From assembly GCA_030674185.1 (NCBI GenBank), contig JAPXFY010000150.1, positions 1 to 64,000 of the forward strand: 64,000 bases of DNA, written 5' to 3'. This document shows positions 1 through 11,516 of the stretch, one piece after another. A program made the translations under genes and the position numbers. How positions within the stretch are numbered: position 1 is the first letter of the stretch; the number at the start of each line of letters is the position of its first letter. The notes under the pieces were generated by a model. The model saw nothing but the letters and a program-made list of their open reading frames with translations, did not search any database and was not told the origin of the DNA. This DNA comes from Monoplex corrugatus (taxonomy: Eukaryota > Mollusca > Gastropoda > Littorinimorpha > Ranellidae).

Positions 1-125
1 CTGACCAACCGCAGGTGTCTGTGTCTCTCGGGTCTGGTTGACGCTAGGATATGTTATGCAAGTATGCGAAGAATACAGCCCTATCACGCACTTTCAATCC
101 AAAAATGGAACGTAGCATTATTACT
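1..125 (+). repeat. 3' fragment of the tRNA-derived SINE seen again at 6.5 and 60.9 kb
   Basis: The stretch from the 'gcaggtgtctgt' motif through 'gacgctaggatatgttat' to 'acagccctatcacgca' aligns, with divergence, to the 3' half of the SINE at 6530-6918. The tRNA-like head would lie upstream of the window. No coding function is indicated. Confidence 0.6.
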
Positions 126-307
126 AACATCACCATTCTCGTCGTTATAGCACTGTGATGATATGTCTCAAGAGTGTGTTCCCCTTCACATCCTGCTGTC
201 ATGGTGATCTCATTTTTGGTGATGAAAATTTCGGCTTTCCATTGCACTTCCAAATCGAAATGAATGAATGAATGGAAATAAGCATGGCCTCGATTTTGTA
301 TCGTAGT

Positions 308-530
308 CCCCCCCCCCCCCCCCCGTGGGGATGCCGGGGATCTTTCGGTATAAATAGTATCCCCACCTTCTAGAAATTCTGTGCTAGAAATTTCCTCTTT
401 TCTGTCACTCGCTTTGTTTCTGCCTTGTTCCTTTGCTTTCTGCTTTCTACCTATCATTTTCTGCCTTGCTGGTCCATTCACCTGTGCTCGATAAAGCCTT
501 ATATACTTTTTCTTAGGACTGATAACTGGG
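308..530 (-). repeat. Copy of an unclassified dispersed repeat, ending in a 17-C tract
   Basis: Read on the minus strand, this matches 33060-33240 plus 33715-33770 and, more weakly, 50810-50940. The shared words are 'gtgaatggaccagcaa', 'aagcaaaggaacaaggcag' and 'tttataccgaaag'. This copy lacks the roughly 470 bp present in the middle of the 33 kb copy. A run of 17 C lies at 308-324. The long minus-strand reading frame across 44-535 is most likely a by-product of this repeat and the SINE fragment beside it. Confidence 0.5.
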
Positions 531-539
531 TACATGTAT

Positions 540-963
540 TAATTGTATTTTTGGCTCTAGGGAGGTGAGATATGCGGAAGCAGTTTTAGGTAATTTGTGC
601 CGTTTTTATATGTTTTGGTGTCCTTGGGTATACTTAAATTTGTATTCAGGTGTTTTTTTTAAATCCCCTGTGCGATAAATTGGACGGAGTGATCAATGCC
701 GGGGGCATGTCCTTAGGTTATGTGCGCGAATGCATTGATATGTGTACTTAATTTTCTTTTCTTTTCTTTTCCCCTGTTGAAGTTTTGTATGTTTTGAAGC
801 GGTTATAGCCCTGGTATGGCTCTACTCAGTCGGCTGGGCTTTAAACAACAATAGCAATAACAATATCAATCATACTTGCGCTATGACTAAGAATATATTA
901 CACTCAGTTTCACAACGGTCTGTCAACAGATCTTCAATGTGAACTCACCCAGGAGAAGAGAAA
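540..963. other. Gene-less stretch with a SINE-like 3' tail at 795-875
   Basis: No ORF is supported. The words 'ggttatagccctggtatggctct' in parts and 'ggctgggctttaaacaac' at 795-875 recur at 45505-45550 (plus) and 32870-32935 (minus), ending in CAA/AAT repeats. This marks the tail of a dispersed short repeat. Confidence 0.4.
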
Positions 964-1445
964 GTGACAGCAGTAGACATCAGGTTGGCCTTAGTCACCC
1001 ACATCTTGATCCCAGTGGACTTCCCTCACATAGACAGAGAGATCTTTAACTGGCGTTCCGGCTTTACTTTAGGTTGGGTTCACACTTGGGCTGCAGCTTT
1101 TTTTTCTCACAGCTTGCTTCAAAAAGAAATAGGAATTATTTTTTCGTGAATGTTGCATCGTTCCGTTCATTATAGTTTTCAAAATGTTTTATTCTTTGAC
1201 TTCAAACCAATTGCGTCCGGATTACAACAAGACAAATGCATTTATATTGTAAGTACCTTTGACACAGTTACCACAAACAAAACGAACCCTTGCCTACACA
1301 CACACACATGTGGAAACAGTCTATGCCCAGGCAAAAATGTGTAAAACTTGCCATCTAAACAATATGTGCCAATTTTTAAGACCGATTTGCTGTAAGTAGT
1401 AAATGCTGGTTTCGGCCAGTACCTTACCCGTAAAAACAAATGAAT
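964..1445. other. Gene-less stretch
   Basis: Only short reading frames without recognisable domains occur here. I see no repeat or gene signal I can support. Confidence 0.3.
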
Positions 1446-1586
1446 TACATACTTTCGGTATATTCTGTTATTACATCTTTGCAATGAACAAATAAACTGA
1501 CTAATTGGGTTTGTTACATACTTTCGGTATATTCTGTGAATTACATCATTTGAAATGAACAAATAAACTGACTAATTGGGTTTGTT
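1446..1586. repeat. Two-copy direct repeat of about 70 bp
   Basis: Two adjacent units both start 'tacatactttcggtatatt' and both end 'actgactaattgggtttgt'. They differ by a few substitutions and small indels in the centre. Confidence 0.8.
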
Positions 1587-1800
1587 TTCAGCTACAAGTA
1601 AAGCAAATCGGCATGGATGTGCTGACAACGCGACAGTAAGTCTAGATATCGGGTAACGTGAAAACGTAGACGTTACATGGATTTTAGGCAAGACGAAAAT
1701 ATCGATTCAACATAGAATTCAGGCACTACCAGAACACCAAATTTACATAAATTTTAGTCAAGGCGTAAATATCGTCTATCTTTATTTTATGTATCTGTGT

Positions 1801-1829
1801 AACTCTCTCTCTCTGTCTCTCTCTGTCTC

Positions 1830-1866
<37 letters not shown>

Positions 1867-2045
1867 GTCTCTCTGTCTTGTGTCTGTCTGTCTGTCTCTC
1901 TTCTCTTCTCTCTTCTCTCTTTCTTCTGCTTTCTCTTTCTTCTGTCTGTCTTTTTTTCGTCTCTTGTCTCTCTCTTCTCTCTCTCTTCTGTCTGTCTGTT
2001 TGTGCTTGTCTGTTTGTCTCCCTGTATGTCTGTCTGTCTACCTTC
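1801..2045. repeat. Compound TCTC/TCTG microsatellite
   Basis: A long pyrimidine-rich CT, CTGT and CTTT array. Open frames on both strands across it are low-complexity artefacts. Confidence 0.9.
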
Positions 2046-2094
2046 ATGTTGTCTGCCAGTCCGCCTGCCTGCTTTTTCTCTATACACCTTTCTG

Positions 2095-2580
2095 TAAACA
2101 ACTGTGACAATAAAGCATACAAAAAAGATTTTTTACCTTTACCTTAAAACATAATAACTTTCCTTTCCTGTAGAAGCAAATACCACCATCTGAAGATCAA
2201 CAATTAAGAAGAGGGTCTTATCAAAATCACTTAGTTGTGAACAGACTTTCAATTAAAGAACACCACACACACACGCATATCCAGAACAAACTGTCAGAAT
2301 TTCTAAATCATCCCCGGAGACAGTAATGTAGCACTTGACTGTTTCACTTAACCCTTTGACTCCCGCAACCTGTCCACCAAATGCAAACACTTAACCCTTT
2401 AATTCCCTCACTCTATTCACCAGCTTCCTACAGAACTGTGACAATAAGCAACAAAAAAGATTTTTTCTTTACCTTTACAATGAGATACTGTGATTTACGT
2501 GTAGAAGCAAATACCACCATCTGAGATCACATGGAGGCTGTGATGTATGCAAAATCACTTAGTTTGTGAACGACTTCTTT
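2095..2580. repeat. Diverged direct duplication (2095-2260 and 2425-2580)
   Basis: Both halves contain 'aactgtgacaataa', 'aaaaaagattttttac' or a variant, 'gtagaagcaaataccaccat' and 'aaaatcacttagtt', in the same order. Between them are two TTAACCCTTT words (near 2350 and 2392) that resemble ends of TTAA-targeting elements. Confidence 0.65.
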
Positions 2581-2884
2581 TAAAGGGGACACGACAACAT
2601 AGATATATCCCGTAACAAAGTTTAAAGTTCTCCTTCACTGCCAGTAGTATTTTATCCCGTCCTTCTTGCCTTATTGTTCGTGATCTGCATGAAATATGGT
2701 ACTTAAAGAGAGTTGAAGTGTGGAAGAATGAATGCATTGGCTATGCTTTGGTCGTCCTAATTAATTTGGGGGTTGATTCAAGAGACATGCGGGAGTCTCA
2801 ACGACAATTTTCTTTTAAATATGTAGGGTCTTGTGCTCGGCTTCTTCAAAACAAAAAGGTCAGGATGAAAGATTAAAAGGGACA

Positions 2885-3020
2885 ATGTGTGTTGTGTTTG
2901 TGTCTATGTGTGTGTGTTGTGTGGTGTGTGTGGTGTGTGTGTGTGTGTTGTGTGTGTCTGCGTTGTGGTGTTGTGCATGGTGCGTGTGTGTGTGCTGTGT
3001 GTGTGCGCGCGCGCGCGTGT

Positions 3021-3057
<37 letters not shown>

Positions 3058-3148
3058 GTGTGTGTATGTGCGTGTGTGGAGGGATGGAGAATGAGAGACG
3101 CAGACAAACGTGTGTGTGTGTATGTGTGTGTGTGTGTGTGCGTGTGTG

Positions 3149-3182
<34 letters not shown>

Positions 3183-3215
3183 TGTTGTCTGTCTGTCTGT
3201 CTGTGTGTCTCTTGT
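2885..3215. repeat. GT microsatellite
   Basis: About 330 bp of imperfect (GT)n with GCGC and GTCT interruptions. ORFs of Cys/Val or His/Thr repeats here are artefacts. Confidence 0.9.
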
Positions 3216-3619
3216 GTGTGTTCATATGAAGAGAGAGTTCACTTTCTATGAATAATACAGTGCATGACATCTTTTCTTTCTACGATGTTTTACAAATATC
3301 TCATGACTATGCGCTTTATCCTCGACTTAAGAGCTCAACCTCAATAGGCTTGATCATTTCCGAAGTATATGAATAAACACTGAGGACAGGTAGGGTAAGG
3401 TAGGGAGAGAGAGGGAGTGAAGGCGGGAAGGAGAAAGACAACAAATAGAGATCACATATTTTTAAGTTTGCTTGTCCGTTGCCCTTAGTCCTGGAATCGG
3501 TTGTAGTTCACTAAGCTCCTTGCACAAAACTGTTAGTCATCATCAAGTTCTTCCCCTTTGCTATGGTGATTCTGTTGATGCCTTTTCTTCACATCCTTCA
3601 AATACCTTCGTTTTCATTG
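3216..3619. other. Gene-less stretch
   Basis: I see nothing supportable apart from a short AG-rich tract near 3400. Confidence 0.3.
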
Positions 3620-5160
3620 TGCCCTAAAGATATGTCAAAGTCAATTCTCACTGCACTTCCAAAGAAAGCAGGGGCTTTAGAATGCGAACTCCATCGTACA
3701 ATCAAAGACTATACTCTTTGGTACAATCAGCTTGATGATGAGTCATGTGACAAAGATTCTATTAATTTATCAAGAGTAATCATGATAAGAACAAGGAAAA
3801 GAGTCAACAAAACAGAAATAGCTGAAAAACATGGATTTGTTGACGGGGGAAAGGAATATTCATGCCATATACATCCTAAGAACTATCACAGAAAGATCAA
3901 TTGAGTTGAATAAGATTTATTAATTATGTTTTGTTGATTATATCAAGGCTTTTGATCGGGTAAGACACGAAGAATTGATCAACCAATTGGAAAAGTTTAA
4001 TATTGATGGAAAAGACCTGAGAATAATAAGGAATATCTACTGGGATCAAACAGCAACAAAGAGAGTAGAAAATGATATAGTTCTTTTCAAAGTATCAAAA
4101 GAGGGGTTTGACAAGGATGTGTTCTATCACCAGATTTGTTTTCACTTTACAGCAAAATCATCATGAGAAACATAGAAGAATGCCCTGGGATAAAGGTTGG
4201 AGGAAAAATGATAAATAATCGTAATGCAGATGACACCAATCTAAAAAGTATATGAAAAAGACCTATTAAATCTTGTGAATAAAATAGAAATAGAAAGCAG
4301 AAATGAAGAGATAGAAAGCAGAAATGAAAGGCTGCAGCTAAATAGTATGAAGACTGAAGTCATGGTAATGAGTAAAAAAAAACAAGAAACCCCCTCATGT
4401 AAAATAACAGCGAATGGCGCAACATTGAAACAAGGAAATAAAACTAAATATCTGGGGACAGTCATCTCACCAGATGGCAAACGCACAATAGAAATATTTA
4501 GCAGAACTGGCCAAGCTAAAACAGCATTCAAGAAAATAAAAAGCGTTCTTACCAACAAATGCCCATCAGTTAACATCGGGAAGAGAGTTCTTCAGTGTTA
4601 TGTACAACAAATAATGTTGTACAGATGCAAAGCTGGACAATCAATAGTCAAAACAAGACAGAGGCAGCTGAAAAGTGGTTTCTGAGAAAAATACCTAAGA
4701 GTTCCATGGACAGCGATGAAAACAAACAAAACAGTCTTGAAAAAAAAAACATACAAAAAGAACATTAATTAAGAAGATCAGAAAAAGACAAGGAACATTT
4801 GCAGGACATTTTATAGGCAAGAGAAATTCTAGCACCTAGTCACAACAACATTTTTTTTTCGTGTGTTGTAAGGTGGTCTGCGTTGATCACACGCATATGT
4901 TTGGTGCGTGGCTGTACCTTGATTTGAATTGTCAAGATTTGGTGCTATATAAATACCGTAATTATTATTATCATTATTGAAAATTAGAAAGAAAAAGAGA
5001 ACCAGGTAGACCCGGTGAGAAAATTTTAGACAGTTTTGCTCAGTGGATAGGGACAGAACAGATAGAAGATATACTTGCAGCAACAAAAGAGAACTTCCTA
5101 TGGAAGGCCATGATCGCCAACACCACGCAGCATGGCACGTGATGATGATAGGATGAATTT
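3620..5160 (+). mobile_element. RTE-type LINE, 5'-truncated and decayed (copy R1)
   Basis: Three short frames (3563-3904, 3975-4166, 4275-4685) carry, in order, the reverse-transcriptase words KDMSKSI.TALPKK, ELHRTI, EELINQLE, DLRIIRNIYW, TEVMVMSKKK and YLGTVISPDG. These match the better preserved copies at 11.7-15.1 and 45.7-48.7 kb. The 3' end (ATGATCGCCAACACCA, then GATGATGATAGG) is the family's terminal motif. Frames are broken by many indels and the catalytic box is not recognisable. A 133-bp insertion splits the 3' part. Assignment to RTE rests on the linked endonuclease (IATWN.RTL) seen in other copies and is from memory. Confidence 0.8.
4846..4978 (+). mobile_element. Short nested insertion with an L2-like 3' tail
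   Basis: It interrupts R1 exactly between CACCTAGTCACAACA and GAAAATTAGAAAGAAAA, which are contiguous in the 48.5 kb copy apart from small differences. Its end, GCTATATAAATACCGTAATT plus ATT repeats, matches the tail of the L2-type element at 7934 (minus) and 35247 (plus). It is either a severely 5'-truncated LINE or a SINE sharing that tail. Confidence 0.65.
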
Positions 5161-5410
5161 TCATGTCGTTTTAAGCGCGTGTGGTTTTTATTGTGTCCAT
5201 TTTCCTGTGCTTTAGCACACTAATTTTCAATCTTCTTTATTGCGCTGATTTTTATGTACTTTTTATAGTGCCAATTTTCATGAGGTTTTTCATTGCTGTA
5301 ATTTTCATGTGGTCTTTATCGCGCTAATTTTCATGTGGTTTTTATTGCGCTAATTTTGTTGTCTTTACTACTCTAATTTTCATGTGATTTTTAGCACGCC
5401 AATTTTCGAA
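5158..5410. repeat. Minisatellite, about 27-bp unit, 8-9 copies
   Basis: The unit is close to AATTTTCATGTGGT followed by TTTTATTGCGCT. It repeats with variation (gcgctaatttt, gtgccaatttt, gcacgccaatttt). Confidence 0.8.
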
Positions 5411-6421
5411 TCATACATTGCAGAAGATTTGTGCAGGTGCCTGAACGCATTGACAAACTTTGTAGTTAATTTTTCATTAACAAGTGAACTATAAATAACC
5501 AGATCCTGTTGTAATGTTACTGTCCTCTGAATGTCATCGATGAGAACTGCGCATCGAACATCACTCAGTGCAGTGTCTTCTTTCTCATCTTTTTGTTATA
5601 AGGAACTTTGGGATTGTTTGCTGCCAGATCTGTGATGGGAATAGTATGCTTGTTGTCATCTGATCTCAGAACCAGTGTGGTCATTAGGGGGCAGACAGAA
5701 CGTATATTTCATCTCTGTTGTCTGGGATGCGGCAGCGCTGAAGTCTAGTCCTTAATTCTTGCCACTCAGTTCTTTCTCTACTGACCTTGGCAACAGATTC
5801 CTTTCAGTGTACCCCGAAGAATGGTTTGGGGCAGTTTGCTAAGAAAGGCGATGTGACCAAACCAAGCAAATTTGATAGTATGTTAGTATGGTTTGTTTAT
5901 AGAATCGACTGAAACCTTATCTACATTGTAACTATATTGAGAAGCTTTGGTATCAACTGAAATCTTATCTATTCTGTGATTATATTGAGATGTATTTCTG
6001 ATACAAACGCACAGAAATAAAACAGAATCACACATATTTATCTACATTCTTCTCAAGTACACATTCACCACATACTGTTCACCAACGGCAAAAATAAGAT
6101 AATCCACCAGAACAGGCAATATTTGACCACAATATACAGTATTTGAACATTTTATTTCAAGTTGGCACTGAACAGCTACAGAACACAATGACTACAATTT
6201 TCTTTACAAACTGTCCACACATATTCATCTTTCACCATTCATTAACATTTGCATTCCACACACATTCTTCTGTTCTCTGTTGTTTCCCTAGTCATCAAAT
6301 TAGCTCACACAGGCACAAAAAACTACCACTACTTTTTTCAGCAACCAGAAAGAATCCCTTATCTCTACTTGTAAGCAGGGGTACATTTCTGCTGGAACAC
6401 AAAACACACTGCTTGAACACT
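5411..6421. other. Gene-less stretch
   Basis: About 1 kb without a supportable gene. The ORF at 6143-6661 runs into the SINE and has no recognisable domain. Confidence 0.3.
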
Positions 6422-6529
6422 TTTAATGGCGTAAACATGTCAGTTTTAGGTCTTCCTACAAAATTGGAAATATGTATTTCCTCTCTTGCCCTAGACCAAC
6501 CGTGTTTTAATGATATGGTTTGCTGCAGA

Positions 6530-6918
6530 GCCAATCACCGTGGTGTAGTGATCAGTGCAACGAACTACCGACTAGAAGGTAGTGGGTTCGAATCTCCGTC
6601 AGTCCCTTCCGAAAATCATTGTGGGATTATTCACTTCCAACTGGCTACTACCCAGACTTGAGCGTGCTAAGTGCTCATTGCAAAGACTGGGAACCACACA
6701 GATAAGTCTCATCCATTTCACGGATGTGTCATTGAAAGTGTTGCTAAAATCCTTTGCCCAACACTGCGGATGTCTGTATTTCTCTGGCTTGAATGACGCT
6801 AGAGTATATTATCATAGTAAGGATGGAGTACAGCCCTGTCATGCAGTCTCAATCTTTGATGAAACTCCATAACATCATATGATTAGCATCGTCATCGTCA
6901 TCTTCATCATCATCGCAT
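6530..6918 (+). mobile_element. tRNA-derived SINE (arm 1 copy)
   Basis: The head has Pol III promoter elements: an A-box-like TGGTGTAGTGATC (about 6541) and a B-box-like GGGTTCGAATCTC (about 6585). A body of about 300 bp follows, with an ATC/GTC-rich tail near 6890-6918. A near-identical copy is at 60901-61290 and a tail fragment at 1-125. It is not a functional tRNA gene: no foldable acceptor stem continues after the B box. Confidence 0.8.
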
Positions 6919-8009
6919 ACTGAAAACTTTGCCGGCTTCTGTGGCTATTAAAGTGGCCTAGAAAATGGGAGAAACAAAGTGAGCACAAAGGAAATCATCA
7001 TGGCTTGATGATTCTTAAAAAAAAGTTCTGCCGCACAGTCATTGTTATCATCCCTGGTCACACCTTAGTTGTGATGCGGGTTTCCTTCAAAAAGTATTAA
7101 CTTTGGTTCTGTTCAAAGGCGTCAGCTCGACTGCAGTACATGTGTACATGTATAACTCTCGTGTTAAGCACCCTGGCCGCAAATGTTCCTGGGTAATATT
7201 TGAAATTTTATCAAAAAACTGATTCACGATAATCAAAACATAAAATGTATGTGTATTGGACGGATATACCTGTAGAACTATTGGTGCAGAACTCACCGTA
7301 TTATATTGACTATCTGTAATCATTTGTAATTTAAGACACACACACATCTCAGTTGCATGTTTTCTTACATAAAGTCCGATAACAATAAAGAAATTAGAGT
7401 GATCAGATCGTTCTATTTACATGTTTCTCACTCCTATATCATTTCAAGTATGGCGTGTAGAGTATACTGTCTTTTACACACTCTATCTATTCTATGAAAT
7501 TAATTCAATGAAAAACTTATCCAGGCATAATGTTATCTCAAACAAGCTTTGGTTCCAGAAATGATTTCAGTGTGTTCAGCATAATTATCTTATTTTCATG
7601 TATCGCCAGTACATTTTACCATTTGTACTTATTCCTTGTGACAGCTTGTGATTATTATGTAATTATCTTTTCCATTTATTTGCATGAACAAATTTTGTGA
7701 ACAAAAACAAAGTTACGAAGATCAAATCATTGTATTTACACGTGTCATACACATGTACGTATAGATATCGCATGGAGGTTTTAACGTTTTCATATATGTA
7801 TACATACACATATTAATAATCATTTGTAATTAATGATGCAAGTGTCTTGGCCAGTGTCTTTTTATTGCAAAATTTTGTCATAAAAGTGAATCCAAGATAA
7901 ACAAAACATACATTCACGTGCGTCGCATTATATAATAATTATAATAATAATTACAATATTTATATAGCGCAAAATCTCGACAGAATCAAATCTAAGCGAT
8001 GAAACAGAC

Positions 8010-8057
8010 ACACGCACGCACGCACGCACGCACGTACGCACGCACACACACGCACGC

Positions 8058-8092
<35 letters not shown>

Positions 8093-8102
8093 CACACACA
8101 CA
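8010..8102. repeat. CA/CG microsatellite inside the LINE 3' UTR
   Basis: Imperfect (CACG)n and (CA)n within the 3' untranslated part of the L2-type element. Confidence 0.8.
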
Positions 8103-8264
8103 CGCATGGCTATAAATGGGGACAAAGAATAAAAGCAATGAAAGCAAGAATAAAAGCAATCGAAAATTATAGAGAGCATATCATATACAATTATATATTA
8201 TAACAAAGTGATTTCCCTCCGAGCGGAGACAGACTGCAGAGGGGGGTTGAATGAGGTTAGGATT

Positions 8265-10351
8265 TTATGCAGAGGAGAAAAGGTGATTTTTGAGAGCGGA
8301 CTTGAAGTAGACAAAAGTAGGTTGCTGACGGACTGAGAGAGGAAGTTTGTTCCAGGAGAGTGGACCAGAAACAGAGAAGGCTCGTGGACCATAGGTATTG
8401 AGCTTAGTGCGTGGAAAGCGAAAAGTCAGAGGATCGGAGGCAGAGCGGAGGGTACGTGTGGGAACATAGATCTCAAGTAGGCTTGACAGGTAATCAGGGG
8501 CTGCGGTATTGAGGCTTTTGTAGCACATGGTGTCTAGTTTGTACTGTATGCGCTTTGATACAGGGAGCCAGTGAAGTTGTGCCAGGAGAGGAGATATGTG
8601 GTCAGCTTTTTTCTTTTTGTCTTTTTGAGTACAAGGCGTACAGCATTGTTTTGAATGTGCTGTAGGATGTGAATGGTGGAGGCAGGAAGACCAGACAGGA
8701 GTGAATTGCAATAGTCAATGCGAAACATTATGAAGGAGAGAACGAATTTTGCAGTTGTTTCGACAGAGAAATACTTCCTGATCAGGCTTATACGATGGAG
8801 ATAATAGTAGCAAGATCTGGCTGTTTGAGAAACAAAGTTGTTCATGGAGAGGGTAGAGTCAATGCAGACACCAAGGTTTTTAGCTGAATCAGAAATTGGG
8901 ACTGATGTGTTACATAATGGGAGAGAAAGAGGAGGCAGCTGAGAAAGTTTCTGACGGGTGCCAATGAGGATAGCTTCTGTCTTGTCATCATTAAGCTGAA
9001 GTTTGTTGAACGTCATCCAGTTCTTGATGTCCGAGTAACACTCAGTGGAGCGAGTCAACAGGCGCTGTATATTATCAGGTGAGTCACTGTCTTGAAGTTG
9101 GGTGTCATCAGCATAGAAGTGGTGTTTTATAGAATGGGAGTTGATGATGGTTGACAGGGGGGAGGTATAAAGAGTGAAAAGAACAGGGCCAAGGACAGAT
9201 CCTTGTGGAACACCAGAGGTCAGGTATACAGGTTGAGAGTAAGTGCCATTGATGAGAACAGTTTGTTTTCTGTTTGATAGGTATGAAGTGAACCAGGAGA
9301 GAGCAATGTCAGAGATGCCAAAAGTATGATGAAGTCTAGAAAGGAGAATACCATGGTCAATGGTATCAAAGGCTGCAGACAGATCAAGGAGTGTGAGGAG
9401 AGAGACTTTGCCAGTATCAGTTGCAAGGAGGAGATTGTTGAGAATGTGTAGCAGGGCAGTTTCAGTGCTATAGCACTGGCGGTAGGCTGACTGGAAGGGA
9501 TTGAGGAGATTGTTGGCAGACAGATGAGAGTTCAGCTGGTTGAGGACGACTTTTTTTTCAAGTAGTTTTGACAAGAAAGAGAGATTAGAGATAGGCCAGT
9601 AATTTTTCAGTTCATTTGGGTCTAAATTGTGTTTCTTGAGGAGAGGGTGAACAATAGCAGACTTGAAAGAATCTGGGACAGTTCCAGTTTGAAGAGAAGT
9701 GTTGATGATGTCAGTGATGAATGGGAGGAGAGTAGGGAGACAGTCGGAGTAGAGAGAACCTGGAAGAGAATCCAGTTCGCAGGTTTTGAACGACATGGAT
9801 CTGATTGTGTTGAACATTTCTTCTTGTGAGACTGGGGTAAAAGTAGTGAGAGGTGTGCCAGAGAAGAAAGGGTCAGGTGGGCATGGTTGACAGGGTGTTC
9901 TGTCAAGCCTGTCACGAAGAGTTTGTATTTTGGTGGTGAAATACTTGGAGAATACAGATGGGAGTTCTTCATTTGTATGTTTTGTTGGGAGAGGTAAATC
10001 TTTTCGTGTGCCAATGAGATGATTCATGGTTGTAAAGAGTTCTTTTGAAGAGGCATTCAGGATTTTGGTTTGGAAATAGCTTGTTTTTGCAGATGCAATG
10101 AGGGTGGATACTTTTGTTTTAGAGGCTTGGAAAAGTTGCCTGTGTACTGTGAGTTTGGATTTGCGCCAGCGGCGCTCTGCTCTGCGGCGGGCACGTCTTG
10201 CACAGGCAATCTCATGAGTGAGCCAGGGGGTAGGGGCGGTCAGGTAAAAGACGGGTTGTGGCTGGAGCATGAGTGTCCAGAAGATGGTGGAGAGTAGTAT
10301 AGAATTCATCGGCAAGGTTATGTGACTTTTCAGAAAGGAGACGGGAGGCAT
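8265..10351 (-). pseudogene. L2-type reverse transcriptase region (two frames)
   Basis: The main frame, 8534-10351 (605 codons), carries the RT palm motifs in order. LDLSAAFDTIDHGIL is near residue 325, SGVPQGSVLGPVLF follows, and the catalytic FYADDTQL lies near 9100-9122. NKLQLNDDKTE and NLGVCID come next. The carboxyl part, with [19 protein letters not shown] and GPRAFSVSGPLSWN, continues in another frame at 8265-8711. The switch is near 8612-8640, in a T-rich tract (ctttttgtctttttg). The enzyme would copy element RNA at nicked DNA. The palm motif is intact but the frame break suggests a dead copy. An indel error in the T-tract is the alternative. Confidence 0.85.
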
Positions 10352-11516
10352 CAGATGAAAATGTGGAGAGGTCGATAGATTTGAGATTGCGTCGAGTCAC
10401 TGTGCGCGTGGTACGGGAAGGAGGAAAAATGTCAAGAGAACAGAGAATTGCAGAGTGGTCAGATGGAAGGGCTGAAGTTAGACGGGTAGAAAGAACTAAG
10501 CAGTTGTCAGTAGCTGAATTGTGGTGATCACGAGAAATGATCCAGTCAAGAATGTGACCTTTTTGATGGGTTGGTTCAGAAATGTGTTGAGTCATATTGT
10601 GATTGGACAGAGAGTTGATGATATGTTTTGTGTCATAACCGTGAGTGTTGTCATAGTGGACATTGATGTCACCTAGAATGATGAGATTTCCAGGTAAGAG
10701 GCAGTAGTGGTCAAGCAGTTGGTCAAAGTCAGAGAGAAACGTGGATGTGGTGAGTTTGTTGGCAGAGCTAGGTGGAGGTCGATAGACACAGGAGAAGGTG
10801 ATGGGGTTAGGGGTGGATTGGAAGGATACTTCAACGTGCTCGAAAGAAGGATGAGAGAAAGGCAGAGACTGCGAGAAAGATAGGTGGGAATGGAGTGAGT
10901 CGTTGTAGAGGATGGCAATACCGCCACCTCGGGATGAGCGATGGAAAGAAGCAAGCCTGTAACCACTCGGAATGAGGCTAGCATGTATAGGTTCATGACC
11001 AAGAGGGTTAAGCCATGTCTCTGTGATAAAAGCAATGTCAACATGCTCATCTGCGATAAAGTCAGCAATGACTTCGGCTTTGCCATCCTTGCATGTTGAC
11101 TGAGCGTTAAAAAGGCATAGTTTTAGTTTATCACAGTCATATGGTGGTGGCCGAGGTGGCGACGAAGGCGGCACCGACAGGACAAAAGACGAAGGCGACA
11201 CCAGCGGGGCAGAAGACGAAGGCAGCAACGACGGAACAGAAGACGAAGGCGGCACCCGCAGGACAGAAGACGGAGGCGGCACCGGCGGGACAGAAGACAA
11301 AGGCAGCACTGGCGGGACAGAAGACGAGGGCAGCGCCGGCGGGACAGAAGACGAAGGCGGCACCAGCGGGACAGAAGGCGAAGGCAGCACCGGCGGGACA
11401 GAAGGCGAAGGCGGCACCAGCGGGACAGAAGGCGAAGGCGGCACCATCAGGACAGAAGGCGAAGGTGAAGATGGCAGAGGAGGAGACGAAGTTTGCAGCA
11501 GCGAGGTCGAAGGCAG
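10212..11516 (-). pseudogene. L2-type apurinic-like endonuclease with Pro/Ser-rich repeat N-terminus
   Basis: After about 120 residues of proline/serine/valine repeats comes an exonuclease-endonuclease-phosphatase fold. Visible words are LCLFNAQS, FITETWL (metal-binding Glu), RGGGIAILY, CVYRPP, IILGDINVHYD, LDWIISR and the terminal SDHSAIL (catalytic Asp-His). Such a domain nicks the target for target-primed reverse transcription. It overlaps the RT frame by 140 bp in a different register, so the two are probably one ancestral ORF broken by a frameshift. The apparent start codon lies in flanking DNA (TTG at 11528), so the true N-terminus is missing and the element is 5'-truncated. Confidence 0.8.
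11150..11470. repeat. 27-bp coding minisatellite, about 11 copies
   Basis: The unit is near GGACAGAAGACGAAGG plus CGGCACCAGCG. On the minus strand it encodes a 9-residue unit such as VPPSPSVPL. The antisense frame reads as Ala-Pro-Gly-Gln-Lys repeats and is not considered a gene. It lies inside the L2-type element just before the endonuclease. Confidence 0.85.

Larger units (their letters stand above)
7934..11513 (-). mobile_element. L2/CR1-type non-LTR retrotransposon, 3.58 kb, 5'-truncated
   Basis: The boundaries come from comparison with the empty site at 62275: the left flank ends ...gcattatat (7933) and the right flank resumes cag-g-ggaactatc (11514). On the minus strand the element reads from a proline-rich repeat region into an endonuclease, then a reverse transcriptase, then a 3' tail (GCGCTATATAAATATTGTAA plus ATT repeats). 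No target-site duplication is evident. The ORF is split over frames at 10212-10351 and near 8612-8640. A 5'-truncated relative lies at 34488-35247. L2/CR1 assignment is inferred from the RT words. Confidence 0.85.

Noticed and set aside
44..535. 163-residue minus-strand ORF
   Set aside because: It spans a SINE tail, a poly-C run and a dispersed repeat. No domain is visible.
6536..6610. tRNA gene
   Set aside because: A and B boxes are present, but the sequence continues into a conserved 300-bp body and recurs at 60.9 kb, so it is a SINE head.
11150..11470. CRISPR-like array
   Set aside because: The repeats are contiguous 27-mers without unique spacers and encode protein repeats in a metazoan LINE.
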